NCBI RefSeq assembly: GCF_014805685.1
Contig: NC_060886.1
Span: forward strand, 23,535,108-23,599,107
DNA length: 64,000 bases
Direction: 5' to 3'
Source: Silurus meridionalis
Lineage: Eukaryota > Chordata > Actinopteri > Siluriformes > Siluridae
Of the stretch, positions 24,736 through 34,760 are shown piece after piece. The notes beneath the pieces were generated by a model. That model did no database searches and was not told where the DNA came from. It saw only the letters and a list, made by a program, of their open reading frames with translations. The position numbers were made by a program, and so were the translations under genes. The first letter of the stretch is position 1, and every line of letters begins with the position of its first letter.

Positions 24736-25430
24736 GGTGGTGCTCACACCACATAGTGAACAGACGCCACCTTGTGGCATACAACTTCCTCGTGGAGGGA
24801 GCTCTGGAATGGAGGATTGTCTCAACTACCTCAGCAGAGAGACCAGCTGCTACAAACTGTCTCCCTCAGGATCCACAGCCATAGCCTCCACAACTCTGGC
24901 TGGGGGTGAACCAGGGTTCCCCCCGCCTGTGAGAGGAGATCCCTCCTGGGAGGAATTTCCCAAGGAGGGCCCTCGAGGAGGGACACCAGATGATGGTACG
25001 GTATGGGTAAGCTTTGCCCCCGAAAGCAAACCTCAGTATGCGTCCTTTAGATCTGTCGTGACAAATCAGTCCTCGCACTTAATCTGAGACACGACCTCTT
25101 TGAGAGTAAGCATCCTGAACCTGAGCCTCATGAGTGAGCGGTTCAAGGAGCACAGATCTAGGATCGGATGCAAACTGCCATCCTTTTTCGGAACAATGAA
25201 GTACAGGCTGTAGTAGCCTGACTTTCTGACAGAGGGGGGAAAACCATCTCAATGTCCCTTTTCCTCAGGAGAGGGCATACCTCCTGTTCCAGGACCAAAG
25301 CCGGCTTGGGGTCCCACCATGGTGGGACACACCCTGTTGAACCAGGGAGGAGATGACTCAAACTGGGGGACCGTGCTCTGAAACACATCTTGTGGCAGAG
25401 CCAATGGCCCTTCCAGTGGTGCTTGGGAGG
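24736..25430 (-). pseudogene. DIRS relic 1 RT-recombinase scrap
   Basis: Starts with FIVPKKDGSLHPILDLCSLNRSL-type fingers of DIRS reverse transcriptase, then WFVTTDLKDAY and LRFAFGGKAYPYR. It then jumps to recombinase sequence, STRKLYATRWRLFTMWCEHH. The YIDDW polymerase motif, RNase H and the catalytic R-H-R-Y part of the recombinase are absent. Confidence 0.78.
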
Positions 25431-25499
25431 GATGGGCACCATAGCATGAGGTGTACACCGCCCTCTAAAATGTAAGCCGTCAGGACTTACGCACCATGG

Positions 25500-26700
25500 C
25501 CCGTTTATTAGAGGTGAGGACAACTCTCAGGTCGGCTGGCTCCTTCTTGGGCCTAGAACTCTCTTTCTCTTTCTTGCGATGTCTGGATGGACCAGGCTGA
25601 GGCTGCCGCCGACAGCCCCAAGGGACCGTCGAGGGAGGTACTGCTGGAATGCCACCGACTGCTTTTTAGACTCCTGAAACTTGTCGACGACCAACGTTAC
25701 AGCGTCGCTGAACTAGCCAGGAGAAGCAATCAGAGCATTCAGCAGCACAGCTCTATCCCTGTCAGGGAGATCTGACACGGTGAGCCACAGATGCCTTTCT
25801 TTGTCTGTGGCTGCTATGGACCGACCAAGGCCAACGCCATGTGCTTGGTGGCCCTAAGGGTTAGGTCGGCAGTGTGACGCAACTCCTTAATGTCGTCAGC
25901 TCTAGAGCTAAGTCCCTTGTCCAACTCCCACAGCAAGTCAGCCTAGTATGCCTGCAACACACCCATAGTGTGGAGGCAACCCACAGCCTGACCCACTGCC
26001 GCGTAAGCCTGCAATGGCTTAGTAGGGAACACCGGGGCCTTAAGTGACAATGCTACACCCAGGGCGAGAAAGCTAGCTAGTGTCTCTTCCACACATGGCA
26101 TCGCCATGTACCCACACTCCTTAGCCCCAACTACATTCGCGTATAGCGAGGTATGCTGGGAAAAAGTATGTGCTGCATACGGGGTCTCCCAGGACCTGGA
26201 CACCTCGGTGTGCAGGTCGAGGAAGAACGGCAGTCCCCGGTGCTGAGGCTGTGACACGGGGCGCAGGAAGCGCTCATTCAGCTTACTGGGTCGAGCTTGG
26301 ACAGCACAGGCTGTGAGGAGTCCGCATGCTCACTAGCATACATCATCTCATCCTCCTAGGAGGGAGAGATGTGGAGCACCATGCTGCTTGCACTGGGAGA
26401 GGAAGCAGCCGCCAGGCGTGCTTCCCCCTAGAGAGCAGGCGCTCGACCCGGCAGGGGAGGCTGGAGAGCCCCATGACCGCCGGCGCCGCTTTGCCTCGGG
26501 AAGAGCGGGACTGAGCTGCGAGGGAGAGCACTCTCTTTGAAGAGCACTCTCCGGGAGCAAAGCGTGTGCATAGCCATGCGGCTACAATGTGAACAATCGA
26601 CTTCCTCAAGAGCCGATTGAGCATGCTCCACTCCCAAATAAATAACGCACCGATCATGCATGTCCTTCCCTGTAATGAAACGAGGGCAAGGGTGAACACA
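25500..26700 (-). pseudogene. DIRS relic 1 Gag-like remnant
   Basis: The N-terminal Cys/His segment (about 26661-26428) has HDRCVIYLGVEHAQSALEEV and CSHCSRMAMHTLCSR, the paired-cysteine region of DIRS-type first ORFs. A second piece (26257-25943) has FFLDLHTEVSRSWETPY, ANVVGAKECGYMAMPCVEETLASFL and AVGQAVGCLHTMGVLQAY. The coding trace continues with frameshifts to the KKR-rich C-terminus near 25560. It is the structural protein of DIRS elements; function is inferred from its position as first ORF. Confidence 0.8.
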
Positions 26701-26789
26701 TAACCGATATGCTGGTGAGCAGAGTTGATGTTATTAGCACTGGGGACAGTGTCTTTGGAGACTTCAGACTGCTAGATTGTTAAGCAATC

Positions 26790-27493
26790 AATATTAATAT
26801 AGGACGTGGATCCATACAGACTTTCTAAGTCTCATCAAATCCTGCCAAAAGTGGAAGAGAAGCTGCAGCATAAGTCTGGAATCATAGAAGAGGTCACTGA
26901 GGCAACAAACTGGTGTCCACCAATGGTACCTGTGATAAAGAAAAATGGCAAGTTGAGAATTTGCGTTGACCCTGAAGAAATTGCACAAAGCAGTAAAGCG
27001 TGAGAGATTTATTCTGCCAACAAAACACTATATAGATATATACACATTCTCCACATTAGAGGCGTCTAGTGGATTTTGGCAGATACCATTGGATGCAAGC
27101 TACAGAAAACACACCACTTTTAACACAACAGTTAGTCGTTTCTGCCTCCAGAGACTCCCCTTCGGAATTACTTCAGCTCCGGAGATATTTCAGAGAGAAA
27201 TTAGTCTTCTGCTTAAATACCATGTCGGCATGGTAGCAGTAATGGACGATGTATTGGTGTTCGGTAGAGACAAGGAGGAGCATGATAGCAACCCCAAGGC
27301 AGTTTTAAAATCCATCATAGAATCTGGTCTAAAGTTGAATAAAAAGAAGTTATATTTTGGGAAATCTGAGATCAAATTTGTCCCGGAGCTCTCGTCAGCT
27401 ATTCATCTGAAGACTGAGCTACTCACGGGCAACATTAGTGGACCTGGGCTGCAGCACAGACACAGGCATTTAACAGGGTCAAGAGCATGTTGA
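26790..27493 (+). pseudogene. Gypsy reverse transcriptase remnant
   Basis: LPKVEEKLQHKSGIIEEVTE, NWCPPMVPVIKKNGKLRICVD, then after a frameshift LHKAVKRERFILPT, FSTLEASSGFWQIPL, RLPFGITSAPEIFQ and the active site VMDDVLVFG, followed by ESGLKLNKKKLYFGKSEIKF. These are the standard gypsy RT boxes in order; the two catalytic aspartates of the MDD motif are retained. Frameshifts near 26975 and after about 27390 inactivate it. It would have made cDNA from the element RNA. Confidence 0.9.
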
Positions 27494-27890
27494 CTATGGC
27501 ACCAGCATTAGCGTTCTATGATGCAATCAGGACCACAGTAGTCAGTACGGATGCAAGCAGTTATGGCCTAGGGGCTACCCTGTTTCCCTGAGACCGAACA
27601 GCGCTATTCGCAAATTGAAAAGAAGTGCCTAGCCAGTGTGTGGGCATGTGAGCATTTCTCACAGTACTTTCAAGGTATGGACAAATTTTAACTCCAGACT
27701 AACCATAAGCTGCTTGTGCCCTTGTTAAACACATATGATGTTGACCGAGCTCCCTCAAGATGACAACGGCTGCTGATGCGCTTGATGAGGTTTAATGTCA
27801 AAGTAGTGCATGTGCCAGGCAAACAGCTTGTAGTAGCAGACACTCTTTCCAGAAATACACTGACTTATCTTGGTGAGTCTGACACTGAGT
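27480..27890 (+). pseudogene. Gypsy RNase H remnant
   Basis: Contains MAPALAFYDA and VVSTDASSYGLGATLFP, the first catalytic-aspartate box of RNase H, then a frameshift to RYSQIEKKCLASVWACEHFSQYF and NHKLLVPLLNT. It ends with [24 protein letters not shown], the conserved GK-VADTLSR tail. Internal stops are present. It follows RT directly, as in all Ty3/gypsy elements. Confidence 0.85.
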
Positions 27891-28029
27891 GTGACGTGAC
27901 AAGATTCAGATCTCCAGGTGGTTTGCAAGCACATTCGCCAAGGATGGCCCAGTCAGACATCGCAATTGACACACATTGCACAGGTTTAATGCACCCAGAG
28001 CTCACCTTTCTGAAATTGACAGACTTTGA

Positions 28030-28970
28030 CGGTATGAGGACAGAATTGTGATTCCTGGTTCACCAAAACTGAAGGTGTTACGTCAGCACCACACAGGTCA
28101 TCAGGGCCTCACGAACTGCAGAGAAAGGGCTAACATGTCAGTATGGAATAGGCAGGGACATCACAAAAACAGTAGAGAACATTTGAGTTCTGTCAAGTCC
28201 ACAAGCCCACACAAAAGAGAGAGCCCCTGATAGTTACAACACTTCCCGTGTCTTGTGAACTAGATGGTAGGAAATACCTGATAGTTGTGCATTATTGTTC
28301 TCGTGATATTGAGATTGCACATCTGCAAACAGTTTAAAGGCAGCAGGTGATAACGTATCTAAAAAACAATGTTCGTTCAGTGAGGGATTCCATTTGTGAC
28401 AGACAATGCTACTCAATTCACGTCTACTGAGTTTGTGCAATTCAAAACAACATACAATTTCATTTACACTACTTCTAGCCTGTACTACAGGCTAATGGTG
28501 GCGCTGAAAAAAAGTGTTGCTATTGCGAAAAGGGTGCTCAGACAGGCAGATCCACAGCTAGCTCTAATGAGCTATCGTACTATACCTATCAATGCCGCAA
28601 GGTTGAGCCCAGCTACACTGACAACCGGATGTCAGATCAGAACTACATTTCCGATACTACCAAAGAACCTGATACCAAGTCCAATGGACTATGAGCAAGT
28701 CTGAATAAAGGACAAACAAACCAAACAGGCATATCAGTACTTCTACAATATTACGCATACGCACATATAGTATGTATAACTACACAAGCTCTCTATCTGA
28801 CCTAAATCCTGGAAAAAGTGTAAAAGTGCCCACATGGACAAACTGTAACTGAGAACAGTAAAGTAACTGATGGACCCTACATTAAGATGGATTTCAGTTT
28901 TCTTTACACCAAACATTCATGCACCCACCTGCAAAAGAACCCTTGCTGGTATAGAAGTAAAACAGCCTGA
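28030..28970 (+). pseudogene. Gypsy integrase remnant
   Basis: Starts with the zinc-binding region (HTGHQGLTNCRERANMSVW, then a damaged C-x-x-C segment). The core domain is broken by stops: [22 protein letters not shown], and DNATQFTSTEFVQF. Downstream are AIAKRVLRQADPQLALMSYRTIP, PATLTTGC, and a C-terminal piece with SLSDLNPGKSVKVP. This is the strand-transfer enzyme that would insert the cDNA. Order and motifs are clear; activity is not possible. Confidence 0.82.
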
Positions 28971-28984
28971 AAGGTTTAAGGATT

Positions 28985-29160
28985 ATGTTTTTGGGTAGTG
29001 TTAATAGCAACCATACTGATGAAAAGGGTTTACTTGTATGTTAACTTGGCAGTATAAGGAAGATGGTGGGACTGCAGAGTATGCAGAGAGTGATTGTGCT
29101 AGCATTGTGCATGTAAATAAAGCTAAGACTGTAAGTTCACTATATATATTTTTTTTGCTA
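28985..29160 (+). repeat. Possible decayed gypsy 3' LTR
   Basis: Follows the integrase C-terminus. It contains a GCAGAGAGTGATTGTGCTAGCATTG stretch and ATGTAAATAAAGC, a polyadenylation-signal-like AATAAA, as in fish gypsy LTRs. With no 5' LTR in the window it cannot be confirmed by comparison. Confidence 0.35.
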
Positions 29161-29495
29161 ATTTGACACAAAAAGAAGAATTTATTCATCCTAAAAACTG
29201 CTGAGGAAGTCAAAACTCATGGTGCAAAGGATATGAATTAGTTTTGTCACATCAATGTGTGATCAAAGGTCTTCTTATTTTCTAAAAGAAAAAAAAAATA
29301 ACTTTATAGATTTAGAAAAAAGTTGTTGCAGTAGTACTACATCTACATTTCAAAAGGAAAATTTAAAATGTTCTGGAACATTTGGGATCCCACACACTAT
29401 GAAATGCGATGCTCTGATGTTCTGCCTGATGTTCATGTGGATTTTACTTCGCCAGATAGAGGTCAATAGATTTCAAGTTGTTGATCATCAACAAC
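29161..29495. other. Unannotated spacer
   Basis: About 330 bp between the gypsy relic and the second DIRS element. An 87-codon open frame at 29255 has no recognisable motif. Confidence 0.4.
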
Positions 29496-29689
29496 GATTT
29501 GGGAACACCTCTGCGTGACCATACTCTGAACCACCTGTGTAATCTGTCCAATGGAAGCCCATGACCAGGAAGCTACAAAATCACATGCGGTGGAGACGTC
29601 GCTAGCTTCAGTTGTTCAGAAAGCACTGTGTGTGTGTGTCTGATCTTTCTTCTCTTAGGTTTTGCTATGGCAAGCCAAAAGGTAAGAAA

Positions 29690-30860
29690 GTAATGAAAAA
29701 AGGTAAATAATCTATCACGCTGTGTGTTACTCCTTGCCCCTGTTTCACCACGGGCATACACAGTTTTGTCACGTGTCTGGGGGCGAAGAATGCTCGGTCA
29801 GCTTTCGAGGGAGTATTGTGCATTGTGTACGCATGTCTATGCATATGTTCCGCTCCCGGAGAGCACACTTTGAGAAGGGTGCTCTTGCCAGTGTTCCTTG
29901 CAGTTCTGGTTAAGCCTCTAAGGTTCGCAAATGAATCTGGCAGAGGGAATAAAGTTGGGCATGTCCCTTTCTCCTTCCTCACCTGCCAGATCCAGCACCT
30001 TCTCTCAGGGTCCAAAGCCCGCTTTCTGGCTCCACCTTTCTTTCTCCAAGGAGAGGGATAAGAGGGATTGGATGTAATGGATGTGCCTGTAGACTTGCCT
30101 CTGCAGCCAGTCCAGTTTGGGGAATTTTTGGAGGTAGTGACTCGAGCTGTTGCTAATCTAAACATTGCTTCGCCAGCTGAAAAGCAGGAATTGCATCCTC
30201 AAAACAAACTAGATGAGCACTTAAGTCACTGCCTCCATGCTGGGACCTGACACCAAGGTGTCCAGATCTTGGAATAATCCTTATTTGGGCCAGCTCTTCA
30301 GCCCCAATGTCACTTTTTACTCTAATGTAGTGGGACTGAAGGAGTGCAGTTATGGGATGCTTGTGAGCTATCTCTTCCCCAGCACTGCATCATCCCTTAA
30401 GGTAGGTGTAGGTGTTGCCTACCAGGCCCTTTTGGACCTCCTTGGCTTTGGTGGGCAAAGCGTACACTGCAGCAAGTCAGGCCAGTGGCTGCTTGCACAC
30501 CATGGCAGTCTTGCAAGCATACTAGATGAGTAAGTAGAGATAAGGAACGACAAAGTCTTTAAGTTGTGTCCTGATGGCCGTAGAGAGGCACTTGTGGTTG
30601 ACTCTCTGATCTCAGTGACAGGGACAGAGCCTTACTCCTGGATGCCCCTGTCATAGCAACTGGCCCGTTTGGTGACACTGTCAATGCTGTTCTCGACAGA
30701 TTCCGCTATCACAGGGTTGCTCAGCGGGTGCAACCCCAGCCAGGTACGAGTTCTCATCATGAGGTAAAGTAACAGAGCATTGCCAATCACACTCCCCCCC
30801 GCTATGGACTCTAGGCGGTGCTCCAAGTCAAAGCCCACAGAAGTGCCGGATCTGAAGACC
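29690..30860 (+). pseudogene. DIRS relic 2 Gag-like remnant
   Basis: The N-terminal Cys-rich segment reads CVTPCPCFTTG, FVTCLGAKNARSAFEG and CAPGEHTL-like text across frames. 30237-30533 reads KVSRSWNNPY, SPNVTFYSNVVGLKECSYG, ASSLKVGVGVAYQALLDL, matching the same segment of DIRS relic 1. The C-terminal part retains GPFGDTVNAVLDRF and a basic, proline-rich stretch. Structural protein of the element by position; not functional. Confidence 0.78.
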
Positions 30861-30899
30861 GTCATCTTCAATAACAGGCCTTCGACAAAAAAGTCCTGA

Positions 30900-31160
30900 T
30901 CATTCAGAACCTCTGAGAGACTGATTCCCTTATTAGACTATTAGGCAGCCTGGAAAATCCTGCAAGACATGTCTCAATGGGTTTGACACGGTAGATCTAA
31001 AGAATGCGTACTTTCATGTATCCATCGTTCCTTCTCACAGGAAGTTCCTGAGGTTTGCTTTCGGGGCCGAAGCTTACCAGTATCGGGTTCTATGTGTCGA
31101 TGCGGCTCTGATTTTTCTGAGACTTTAGGGCATCAGCATCCTCACTATATTGACGATTGG
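30900..31160 (+). pseudogene. DIRS relic 2 reverse transcriptase fragment
   Basis: Contains DLKNAYFHVSIVPSHRKFL, RFAFGAEAYQYRVL, then skips directly to VDAALIFLRL and the active-site region YIDDW (TATATTGACGATTGG near 31147), so the segment between the FGL and KCVDAAL boxes is deleted. The fingers region upstream is also largely missing. Confidence 0.85.
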
Positions 31161-32080
31161 TAAATATTGGCTTGATCAAAGCAGTTAATGGTCCAGTATC
31201 AAGATGTCATTTCCACTCACATGAAGGTTTTGGGGTATCGCATGCAGTTTTTTACTGCCCACTTACAGCTGTCATGATGGTCAGAGAAGGACAGCCTCTC
31301 ACTGTCAAGCAGTTCCAGAAACTGCTAGGGCTCATGGCAGCTGAGTCCATGTCCACGGAAAGGGCCCCGTCTCTTGCTGGCCGTGCTTATAGACAACACA
31401 TCCGTGGTCTTATACATCAACCATCAGGGGGGTCTGCGCTTTTGTCTCCTTTACAAGCTGGCATGACAGATCCTCCTATGGGCCCAGAAGAAGCTGCTTT
31501 CTCTGAGGGCAGTATTCATCCCAGGGTGCCAAAACCAGGGAGCAGATGCCCTTTTGAGGCAAGGGCCGAGGCCCTGGAAATGGAGACTCTAACCAGAAGT
31601 GGTGGAGCAAATGTGGAGGAAGATTTACAGAGCACCAGTGGACCTGTTTGCAACTCGAGAGACTTTTCCTTACTCACCCAGCTTGGACTGGATGCTGACC
31701 TAGAGTGCCTTTGTGGGATCTGGCAATGGTTCTGGGGATCCTGTTCAAGTCTCCCTTTGAGCCCTTGCACAAGGTGCTCTTGAGGTTTATCGCAGTCAAG
31801 ACTGCTTTTCTTCTAGCTGTCTCTTCTTTGAAGAAAGAAAGTTGAGGACCTTCAGGCCCTATCCGTGGCACCCTCTCTTCTGGAGTTTACCCCAGACATG
31901 GCCAGTGCTTTTCTCTACCCCAGGCTGGGGTGTATTCCCAATGTGCCCTCTGTTGCCCCATTGCTAGTCGTGCTACAGGCATTCTATCCTTTTCTATTCT
32001 ACACTGCGTCCCGGTGCCACACTTCCTGCATCCCTGCTAGCACTTCCTCTCTCTCTCCAAAGCTAGTCTCCACCACATGT
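31160..32080 (+). pseudogene. DIRS relic 2 RNase H and tyrosine recombinase
   Basis: RNase H side: GQPLTVKQFQKLLGLMAAES at 31290. Recombinase side: PLWDLAMVLGILFKSPFEPL (31705 on), FIAVKTAFLLAVSSLKK, then after a frameshift APSLLEFTPDMASAFLYPRLG and NVPSVAPLLVVLQAF (31865-31990). These are the body of the DIRS-type tyrosine recombinase, which joins circular cDNA to the target without an integrase. The expected catalytic Arg just after SLK reads Lys and the frame breaks there. The C-terminal tyrosine region is not identifiable. Confidence 0.8.
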
Positions 32081-32408
32081 GTTTTTTTCTAGCTTCCTGG
32101 TCACGACGTCACCCCGCTGGTGACATCACATGCTACATCAGAGCATGCAATGAAGAGCATGGTCACCTTCCCAAATGTGTTGTTGAGGCAAAATCTCATT
32201 CCACCTGGGAACGAGATTTGAAAAAAAAACAGGACTTGAAAAAAAAGTCTTTGCACAGACACTTAACTGGAACAGACTCAACAAACACTCAGTTTATTTA
32301 TATATTTTTTACCTTAATGTACCTTTATTTTTTTGTATTTTGTAGTATTTATTGCATGCCTTATTGCCTATGTTTGTGGATACTGTTGGAAGCTGTAAAT
32401 TTCCCATT

Positions 32409-32433
32409 GGTATCTATCTATCTAATCTATCTA

Positions 32434-32510
<77 letters not shown>

Positions 32511-32511
32511 C
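32409..32511. repeat. (TCTA)n microsatellite
   Basis: A tetranucleotide TCTA tract of about 100 bp with two AATC interruptions near its 5' end. Likely polymorphic. Confidence 0.96.
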
Positions 32512-34667
32512 ATTTATAAAGCTTCAGCAAAATGTTTACTCCTATGTTTGAGCTGGATCTGGTTTGCTTTTCAGAGTAAGTGAATAAATGGCCTTGTGGT
32601 AAAAAAGTCAGCACAAAAAGTGCTGCCATTTTTTTATTCTCTGCCAGCCTACATGCTCAAATTCTACATTTAATTCATAAAAGAGCAAGAATTTCAACCT
32701 ACATACATTTAAACATCCTGACAAATTCCTTGGTAAAGCTCAGTCATAATCATGTTTACTTTTCAGAAAAAATAGCTATATTTGGTCTTGTTTCAGCACA
32801 GGTTTAGGTATAACAAATTAAAGATCCTGTGTGAGGTTTGTCTGGTTAACCTCTGATTAATTGCTCCAATTCCAGTTCAGTCAGTTGTGGTAGGGGCATG
32901 CTACTGTAATTTTGCAGCAGCTGTCTTTAGCATAACCGACTTGATACACAATCCAATTGGCCTTGCCACCGCATACCAAGGTACTTGTAATAGTTGTTCT
33001 CTCTGAGGCTTTGCTCCATCAATGCAATTTTGAAATCCATTCCAAACAACATTATGTTTGAATGATACCATGTGAGAGAGTTTTGTCTTAATTTGTACAT
33101 GTCTAAACTTGATGGGTGACTTGGCTAAGGCATAGGATAAGACCACAATTCATGTAGCAAGTAGGTCACCAGCACAACACAGATTGAAATAGCTGTAAAG
33201 GTCAGTCACAGTAATTTTCATACTTTCTGAAATGATTTTGCCAGACTATATTAATCACTCAGCAGCCTTAGTTTGCCCCACAGTGGCCTGAATTCCATGT
33301 GATTTTAATTTAATTTAAACTGATCAGCAATACCCACCCTTAACCACTGGTTTAGTCAAGCCAGCGCAGGATGGGGAACAGAATGTGGGCATAAAGTATG
33401 ATATAACCAACTCAGGGTTGGACAAAAGGCAGCTCCTGTCCCACAAGCCCAGCATTATATGGTTCATCCACTTGACGTAGCAATGAATTCCCCAGCCCGT
33501 GGAAATGTTTGTGGGATTCCATGGTATACCTCTCTTGAATCTAGTGAATTAATTTTCCTTTCACCACAGATGATTTATAAAACAATATACAAATATATAA
33601 AAAATAAGAAATTTACTTTTACCATTTTTTAAACTTGCTTTTTTCCAACAAGGATTGTAATATGATCATTTTCTTAGACTAAATGAAATCAAGAAGAAAA
33701 GACTTAGAATAACTGATTGAAAGGGTTTGCTTCAATCTCATTATTTGGCTTCATAATGGGGCTTAGCAGCAGAGTGAGTAGAGCCGCTAACTCTCTCTTC
33801 TATCTGAAAAGTGACATCTAAATGGTCTTCAGGAGAAAGGTGAAGGAATTGATTTCACACATATGTTACACTGCTTTAACCAGCATTATTTTAAGTTGCA
33901 CACTATAAACCAGTGTTAATGCAAACAGTCCTCCAGCCCCTTAATACCATTTGCTATGGTTTGATTAAGACGTAGAAAGAAGACAGGTCTTTTAAGGCAA
34001 CTCATTGGACATTCACTTCAGAGGTAAACTGCTCTGTGGGACATTGGAGTAAATGGGCTGCTGAAAAAACAAGGTGGCATGCTACGCTACGATGGCTGAA
34101 CTTTCGAACCTGTAGCTTCTCTGTTCTCTTCTTGTCCCTGGATGCGAATTCAATGTGTCTTTTTGTGGTTACTTGAAGATTGAATCTCTATGCTTGGACT
34201 TTCGCTGAACTTTTCTCATTAGCCTTAACAGCACCCACCAGATTCTCACTCCTCCGAAGCCCTTAGGCCATCCACGTAAGAACCCAGGTTACAAAGCCCA
34301 CTCCATTGCCTAAAACCGCAGACAAACAATGAAACAATAGTGCACATACATATTAACATTCACTTACACTCACACACTTGTATGTCAAAGTGAAAGGAAA
34401 TGATTAAATGCTCTTTTTCATATACCCATACTTCTCTAGTACACATTCACAGCACTTGGCTCTATCTCTCTGCCACAAGATAAGATATTGATACAGTGTT
34501 TGAAGTGCAATCCTGGGAAATAATCTGAACCTTTAAAGGATTTCGATTGCCCATAATTTCTGAACACATGGATTCAATTGTTTAGGCTCCAAAGAAGGTA
34601 ATTCTGTTCGTAGTGGGGTACGAGCCTTAATGGAAGGACTGAACTTGTCTTTTGGAAGCTTGACACA
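32512..34667. other. Unannotated AT-rich sequence
   Basis: About 2.2 kb without recognised genes or repeats. An 81-codon open frame on the minus strand at 32901-33146 shows no known motif. Confidence 0.5.
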
Positions 34668-34760
34668 ATCAGTATCAGAATCAGGTTTATTGCCCAAGTG
34701 TGTTGACACACACTAGGAATTTGTTTCCAGATGTTGGTGACTCTCAAAAGTAAAGGCATA
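34668..34760 (-). mobile_element. Short LINE/SINE 3'-end fragment, antisense
   Basis: ATCAGTATCAGAATCAGGTTTATTGCCCAAGTGTGTTGACACACACTAGGAATTTGTTTCCAG matches, from memory, the reverse complement of a very common fish LINE 3' tail. Only about 90 bp remain. Confidence 0.6.

Larger units (their letters stand above)
24734..26785 (-). mobile_element. DIRS-type retrotransposon relic 1, antisense, nested
   Basis: Inserted in the gypsy relic in the opposite orientation. Read on the minus strand it runs from Gag (about 26700 down to 25500) to reverse transcriptase (about 25430 to 25000) and a scrap of tyrosine recombinase (25000 to 24736). The RT is cut after the FVTTDLKDAY region and joined to recombinase N-terminal sequence, so the polymerase active site, RNase H and most of the recombinase are gone. 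Terminal repeats are not visible. The right boundary is uncertain by up to 90 bp. Confidence 0.8.
24223..29160 (+). mobile_element. Ty3/gypsy retrotransposon relic, split
   Basis: Gag (24223-24733), then after a foreign insertion RT, RNase H and integrase (about 26790-28970), in the normal gypsy order. The 5' LTR and primer-binding site are missing: the left side runs into the CATA repeat. The protease and Gag C-terminus, expected between gag and RT, are also missing, so the insertion of the DIRS relic was accompanied by, or followed, a deletion. A possible decayed 3' LTR lies at 28985-29160. Many stops and frameshifts; no function expected. Confidence 0.82.
29496..32230 (+). mobile_element. 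DIRS-type retrotransposon relic 2, sense
   Basis: Left part (from GGGAACACCTCTGCGTGACC) shares TGTAATCTGTCCAATGGAA with the DIRS element at 43.5-46 kb. Then come a Gag-like ORF (29690-30850), RT (30900-31160), RNase H (31160-31600) and tyrosine recombinase (31600-32080). The RT is shortened by an internal deletion. Terminal inverted repeats are not clear, and the right boundary is placed after a GTCACGACGTCACC...GGTGACATCAC inverted motif only tentatively. Frames are broken throughout. Confidence 0.8.

Noticed and set aside
25587..25775. A plus-strand open frame of 62 codons and neighbours in 25.1-26.7 kb that look GC-rich and gene-like
   Set aside because: They are the opposite strand of the antisense DIRS Gag and RT remnants, which explain the composition.
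32100..32140. GTCACGACGTCACC...GGTGACATCAC inverted motif as a regulatory (CRE-like) palindrome
   Set aside because: It lies in the decayed 3' part of DIRS relic 2 and is more likely element sequence; no promoter context.
33750..33850. A tRNA-like or tRNA-derived SINE head in the GTGAGTAGAGCCGCTAACTCTC stretch
   Set aside because: The A-box and B-box could not both be placed and no cloverleaf can be drawn.
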